Assembly: GCA_022818135.1 (NCBI GenBank) | Contig: JAFMSR010000008.1 | Location: forward strand, 31,975,600 to 32,039,599 | Length of the DNA stretch: 64,000 bases | Origin: Saxidomus purpurata | Taxonomy: Eukaryota; Mollusca; Bivalvia; Venerida; Veneridae | Direction: 5' to 3' | Shown here: positions 57,733-64,000 of the stretch, piece by piece | Numbering within the stretch: the stretch's first letter is position 1 | How the letters are laid out: the number at the start of each line of letters is the position of its first letter | Notes under the pieces: model-generated | The model's input: only the letters and a program-made list of their open reading frames with translations | Told to the model about the DNA's origin: nothing | Databases searched by the model: none | Position numbers and translations under genes: made by a program

Positions 57733-60540
57733 CTTCTGATCAAACAGTAAACCCACACTAGAATATAATTGGCCAGAAAGCTTCACCTGAAGTTAAAGTA
57801 AACTTTTATTTGAATCGTCATTGTCTTCCCTTTCACCAATGTCGATGAACTATAATGGTATTTTCTACAAATAACAAGTTCAAAATTCTACGAAAACCTC
57901 TTATATTGTCACACCGTATTTAAATATGACCATACCTTATAATATAAATATTTCACCTATTTGTTATTCAATTAAAGTCATTTTATTGAATCAATTTAAA
58001 TCACTTCGTATTGGATTAATAAAATACAGTAATAATAATAATGCTCCCAAAATTAAATTACGTAGATTTAATATGATTAACGCCACTTGAGTATAGAAAA
58101 AGAAAAGAACATGTGTAATATCTATTGAAATATAGGTTAAAATTGCCCACTTCACACCTTCAGGTCGATTTGCCAATTCACTGACCAAGAACGGAGGAAT
58201 GGTAGAAGAATATGTTACATATTTTAGAATAAGGTAATATTTAAATCTTCATTTCCGAATTTTCTGGGTTTTTTTTCTCCGCTCAAGAACAGAATTAGGA
58301 TAGTAAAATCATATTCCCTATTTTTAAGGTAAGACTTTGTCTGTTTCTGTGTTCCATTTTGCATTTTCTGTTCGAAATTATATTTTGTGTCATTAAGTTT
58401 GCACTTGTCCTTATGTGTACAATGTATATGTCCGTACATACATTTGAACGTTCAAAGAAAAGGCGCAAAAAATGACTGGATTCAATACAGAAAAAATACA
58501 TAATGTATTAGAGCATCATTATGTGTCTATGAAAAGAGTAAATATAAAACAGCAATATATATCGTTTAAATATAACGTCGGAAAGTTTGCCTTTACATCA
58601 TTATTTCTAACAATAAGCGAGTTATTTCCGACAACATCCTGTGCTGCTTTGTTAGTGTATGCCAACCACTTGCCTGTGCCTTACATATATATTGTTCTTG
58701 TATTGCTATCTCTGTTCAGGTAGTGATCTCGTATTTTTTCTGAAAAAAAAGTAGATGACTTTTGTGCTAGTCTTCTTTTTCAGTAAAATAAAATTATGAA
58801 TATCCACTGAATCGCAATTATGTGAAAAGTTTTGTCACTTTTAGACGTTTGATACCTTATTTCAAAAACGTTTATCTGAAGTAGAAACCGTCAACATGTG
58901 ACCAGGGCTTTGTCTCTGACGTTAATGAGCTTATTGCGAAGATGACAACACTACAAATAGGCTGCTTTATGGTTAATTGTTGTCTTAGTTTTACGAAGAA
59001 TTCACCAATTCAACATAAGTGCATATGTACTGAAATCTTTTAAAAAATTAACTGGAATAGCCCTACCTCATGGTGTTACTGTAAAGGGAGGTAACCGCTG
59101 TGAGGAGTTTGGAATGACCCTTGTTGTCTCTTCTTGTTTTAATATTCGCAAAAAGCTTTATAAATTTTCCCAGGACATTACACCCATAATTCTTCGGCAT
59201 ACTTTACTTATATATATTTTAATGCATTTATTTTGTTAAAATATTTAATCTTATATCACATCTTAAAAACATACACGTGATACGAATACGAATTGATATT
59301 GATTAATCAACTGCGTGAATTACTTCGTATAAGTTGACTTGTAGTCTATATTAAGTGTAATTTTATGATCGAATGTAAAATGATATTGTTTTTTGTACTG
59401 TGATTTAATAGTTATATAATTCCCTGTAATTGGCCAATGATCAATAATTTACGAAGATCAGTTTCAAACCATGTGGAGTGATAGCTGTATTAAAGTATCC
59501 AATGATTTTATCACAACTGCAATCATTTTAACAAGACCCAGTTATCAAACATTCAAGGTTTACTTCAGTTTTTCGTATAAAATAATTTTGGAAACAATCG
59601 TAGTTTGACATAACGTATCTATCTCTTTTTTGTAAATTCAACCTATTTCTGTAAGAACTTTGTCCTAGAGGTTAGTGCCTTTTTAATTGAAATATCATCA
59701 CATCTCATGTAGATCTATATACGTATAAAACTCGTTGTATCTTTGAATACCTTGGCATTGCTGTTTAGCGGCAGTTTATAATGAAAAATCATAGCTTCTG
59801 TAGTCGAAATTACCATGATCACACTTCTCACTAGTATCATCATCATCATCATCATCATTATCATCATTTTCACAGGATTCAGGATGGAAGGGGTTAGGGG
59901 ACAACCAGTGTTAGTCAGTAGGGGTCGCACATGTCTAAAATGATTGACTTAGAGAAGAACTTAACTTACGCAGACCTGTTGATAGGCATCTATCGTCCTG
60001 GTCGGTTTAAGGTTATTACTAGGACAAGAAAAACTTTCAAATTTGCATTATATTTACGCACAATGTCAACTGCATATCACTAAGTTTTGACAAATATGCC
60101 TTGTTGGTGGCAAATCATTGTAGATCACGTGTTTTGTTTTTCTATTTTTTTTCCCATTTCACCGCAATTATCTATCAACATGAACAAGTTTTACATCAGT
60201 ATCCTGTGTTGGATAGATATTAATGTCAGTGATCAGGGAATGATCGCTTATTATTTCTGAAGTATTTCGCCTGCATTTTATATGACTAATGCCAGTGTCT
60301 ATGTCATAAGTGTAACTTTTCTTTCCTCATTATTTCGAGACGGTATAGTGTTCGATACATACAAAGTTAAACATTTTCGCGGTATTTTTGATGGATTACA
60401 AGAACAGTCAAAGGCTTGGTATAAATCATTTGCATTTACGTTATCAAAATCGTCGATGTCATCACTACATTTACTTGCTGTTGTAAACATGTAATATTTC
60501 TGTATTATAGAAACTAAGATCATACTAACAGTCTTGTGCA
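57730..60540. other. Intergenic, no gene seen
   Basis: AT-rich. An open frame at 58472-58723 has a hydrophobic end but no domain or splice evidence. An (ATC)n microsatellite lies at 59837-59870. Confidence 0.4.
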
Positions 60541-60557
60541 CCTCTTTGTCAACAGTT

Positions 60558-60625
60558 AGTCATTGGTGTTCTCCAGGGTGATATTTTCCGTCCTTTATTA
60601 TTCTCTTTATTGTTTGTTTATGAGA
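60558..60625 (+). pseudogene. Possible reverse-transcriptase motif B remnant
   Basis: GVLQGDIFRPLLFSLLF reads like LINE reverse-transcriptase motif B (G.LQGD...PLLFSL). The preceding open frame (60282-60494) shows no clear motif A, and the following sequence shows no motif C. If real, it is a short decayed LINE fragment. Confidence 0.4.
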
Positions 60626-60639
60626 AAAAGTCGTTTTAT

Positions 60640-63330
60640 GTCACACTTGACGCCATAGTATAAGTGATTTAGTGAATATGCAAATGTGAGCAATAGAAAT
60701 ATTTGTTATTGCTGAAAAGTACTTTGTTCTAACCTTGAAGTTGGTAGGTTGATTTACAATCAAGATACATTATCTAGATGAAAATGCTTTAATCTGGGAA
60801 TACTTTTTTTCTAATGATTCCTCTCAACATGTCGCAAAACAATATGCCGATATGCATATAACTATATGGGAAGTTAATAACACGTGCTTTAGAATAGAAA
60901 TAACATAAAAACATTATATTAATGTTATACAATATTTTAACTGAAAACATGTGCATAAAAAATATGTAAAGCGTAAGAACAGACAAAACACCTGCTTTTT
61001 TGTATGTATGAAAACTGTACGCATACTATATTCAGGTAGTTTAAGTCCTATGATCACATTTACAAGTAACTCTCACTTAACCAAGAAAGATGTCTTACTG
61101 ACAGAAATGACCTTTATTTGTACTAAAAACATTCCTAACTTTACTTTTTAAATGGATGAGTACATATAAGAAACACCTGAGAGCAGTATTTTTTCAATGA
61201 TAGTGCAAACAAATAAGAAACGCTTTCTTGCAACTCTTTTTCTTCAAGAAACAACTTTTTAAAGAAAGGCATATGTCAGCATTATTTTAGATTAAACAGA
61301 ACGTGGTTATATCATTATCCTATCAATAAACTAATGTTACCATATCAGTAAATTCGAAGAGATCCTGGGACTTCAGTATTTAGGCATTGCAAAGTAAAAG
61401 GGAAGTAGGCCTTCCTAGAAGACACCAAGCACAGCACAAGTTAAGACACAGGCACACTGTAATTTCATCGGGCACGAACTCAAACAGACCGAGGTAGAGT
61501 AGAAGTCAGCAAGCAATGTGTGCCTATTAAGGTCATTACAGGTCACCAAAGGCTATCGAACTGCCAAGTCATCTTGGTAGTGATGCATCAAGTATTTACG
61601 GTATTATCTCTGTATGTAAGAAAATAGTTTGCACAGACCTTTTATACTATACGGCTATTTGTCTTTTAAGTGACGCATTATCCTAATTTTGACCTCAGTA
61701 TAAACATCATTGTATCTTATTAGTGTGAAATTTACGACCTATGAGTCCTTTGACAGCGAATATTTCATATGTTAATATATAGTTTTTTGATACATTGTTG
61801 ATAATAAATTGTGACATATTGCACACTTAAGAATGTATTTAGTTAACCGACATGCCGGCATGTATATACATCTAACAATTTTTCTATTTGGAATACTACA
61901 GTGAAATATGTACATGTAGACTTAAGGTTGTTTATATTTGCAAACTGGAATTTTATTGTTGTCATTTAGGATAAGAGATTTTGTTTGATTAGATTTTATC
62001 TTGTCTCTTAATCCGCAGTTTAATTAAAAATTCATATTGATATTGCGCACGGAGCACGCAGGCTGTCTAGCATAGGCCAAGATATGTTTGTGTTATGATA
62101 TGTCCCGAAAATTATATGAAATGGCACAACTGCAATGGGACGGTATTGACTTATTTTATACTTGTGTGTGGAGAAAGGAGGCAAGTTTTATGTCTGTATA
62201 AAAACTTAATGCAGAAGTATGACCGTGACCTCTATATGTAATTTTATGCAGCCGCGCAATCGTATGAACTCGACAATGTCCGACAAGCTTCAGAAAAACT
62301 GCCGCAGGTTCGAATGTCAGTGGGGGTTCAAAACAGATTTCTTGGGATGAGCAGACGACAAAATTATTTTTTGCAATTCGATTGTTACTAGCGTATCAAA
62401 ATATAGGCATTTATCGATAATTGGCAATTTGAATCATTTCTGTCACCCTTTCTCTTTAACTTACCATCATATTTAATTTATTATAGGCAAACGTCTTCGA
62501 CCTTGCACTGCATAATGCAGACATTAGCAGAAAGTCGAGACTACATGAACTTGTACTGATAGTTTGTTTGGATTTAGTGTCATTCCTTAATATTGAATTT
62601 GCTCCTGTTCTTTCAAAAATTCAATGACCTTATTTTTCTCCTTAAAATTTGAAATATGATCGTAACCAGGAACGATTTGACTCTGGCCTTATTTTACAAT
62701 GGAATAAAATGCAAATGTAATTGCACTAAAACTTCCATAACTATACAACGTAAATATGCAGAGATTTAAAAAATGGACAGAAGTGCGTTCTTACGTACAG
62801 AACAAGGTATAACTTTAATTTGTACTTTATTCATTTTAACGTTTTAAAAACAGTTAGTATTTAATCACAAAACTCGGGCCGTAAAACTTGTGTTCGATCA
62901 TGCACCATGAGACAAGATAAAAGAGAAGATATATCAAGTGACTGCATATTTTCGGTGAAGAATAATTGAAATGCATATAACCAATTGTTTTACTACATTT
63001 TAACGGAATGTGAAAGTAGCGTTGTAATAAATCACTTGTCAGAATAATATTATAAATAGTGCACGAAGACAGGCATTTGAAAACTATTCACATGAGGTAA
63101 GAGATTTCCTCCTGATCTTATTTACATTGAGTCATATGTAACTATTTTGTAAAATGTTATTTTTCTTAACTTTGCTAATATTTTCTCACACTTTTACTCT
63201 ACTTATAAGCTTTCCGGAAGTGATCGAGCCTCGTTTTTGCGTATGGTTTGGAACCACTTATGCCTTTGGCGAATGGAAACCATTTTTTTCTCTCTAAATG
63301 GCGCACTTTGACTATATATGAAGTGTATTT
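60640..63330. other. Intergenic, no gene seen
   Basis: AT-rich throughout. 61360-61600 is slightly GC-richer and may be an unrecognised repeat. No coding region is supported. Confidence 0.4.
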
Positions 63331-63334
63331 TGAC

Positions 63335-63560
63335 TCGCCTGATCACGCATATGCTCAGGGCTAGCTATTGTGACCGACTTTACAGTCCGTCCGTTCGTTC
63401 TTTGACAATTTCTTCAAACAACGAATCCTTGGAAACCACTTTACCATTGTAAATGAAACTTGACATAAAGCTCTACCAAATATTTCTAGTTGCCATGACA
63501 ACAGATTGAGAAAAAGACAGGAACTTAAGAGCCAAATGGAGAACAATGTTATAAAGATTA
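63335..63560. repeat. Fragment of a HINE-type family related to 30262-31408
   Basis: GGGCTAGCTATTGTGACCGAC, the GTCCGTCCGTTCGTTC run and 'ccttggaaaccactttaccattg...atgaaacttg' parallel the opening of the element at 30262 (GTCCGTCGTCCGTCAAC, GGAACCACTTGGCCAGTG, GATGAAACTTGGC). It is a short, decayed copy. Confidence 0.6.
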
Positions 63561-64000
63561 TCAAGAGATGCTCAGGATATATATCATTGGTCTAAATTTG
63601 AATTAATAACGCACAAAAGGTATGACAGTCGGACAATGTGGCTTATTTTATTGTATGTCTAAATCAGAAACGATTTTTCAGACGTTAAACTTGTTTCATA
63701 GAAGCCTCACTTACATGGAACAAATACCGACCATGTCATATCTTATGTATCTGCTGAAATGCATTTCCAACATGCAAAGTCGCAAGTCCACTTTATTCGT
63801 GTTTTCTCATTACTGTGTCGTGCTGATTTACTTGACATATATCCAAAATAAAAATGAAATTACTTTTACAAATACCAGAAAAACATGTAGAAAATTAAGT
63901 TAAATATGCTATCAAAATGTCCAGTATTGTACTGCAGAGGATTCAGGTCCATCTTTACTTGAGCCAGATACAACCACTCGAGTGAAAATAGACAATTTCA
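63561..64000. other. Window end, no gene seen
   Basis: AT-rich. The frame at 63622-63903 has no recognisable domain. Confidence 0.35.

Overview
The window looks like animal nuclear DNA, most probably from a bivalve mollusc. Evidence: AT-rich sequence, small exons with GT/AG introns, LINE retrotransposons, a two-gene THAP/YqaJ DNA transposon, and interspersed repeats with 145-166 bp tandem cores of the kind described in bivalves (pearl / Helentron-associated elements). No species call is possible. Two homopolymer-laden stretches (1-416 and 50255-50360), and frame breaks that fall almost entirely on A/T homopolymers, suggest a long-read assembly with residual indels.

Host genes (all on the minus strand). 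(1) An RFXAP-like gene at 1639-6051: three exons, 281 aa, recognised from its C-terminal RFXANK-binding motif. (2) DPH3 at 7941-16284: three exons giving exactly 82 aa, the length of human DPH3, with a 7.4-kb first intron packed with transposons. (3) A three-exon gene of unknown function at 25585-29990 (325 aa, CxC...CPxC cysteine cluster). Its promoter carries an X-box-like, a CRE-like and an E-box motif; promoter and first exon are duplicated in decayed form 1.6 kb downstream.

Mobile DNA. 8852-15902 (inside DPH3 intron 1) holds a 13-bp-TIR element, a 5'-truncated LINE, an 887-bp foldback element with two 30-bp palindromes, and a 2,173-bp element with 61/63-identical TIRs flanked by an exact 9-bp duplication. 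16585-24185 is a nearly intact two-gene transposon: a THAP-DDE transposase (+, three exons, 530 aa) convergent with a SWIM-YqaJ-PHD nuclease (-, two exons, one 1-bp break), bounded by TTAAGGGG motifs. 29159-29587 is a LINE fragment. 30262-31408 and 3897-5222, 6541-7727, 46218-47632 are rolling-circle-like (HINE) repeats with tandem cores. 36620-37815 is a decayed Ty3/Gypsy-type integrase fragment split by a 166-bp MITE. 38110-43453 is an apparently full-length LINE with a 9-bp target-site duplication.

Right third (43463-64000). Mostly gene-free: one HINE, a tRNA-derived SINE, a tRNA-SINE head cut by homopolymers, a ~32-bp minisatellite at 56790-57650, microsatellites and a few weak first-exon or promoter candidates. 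No confident protein-coding host gene is visible there.
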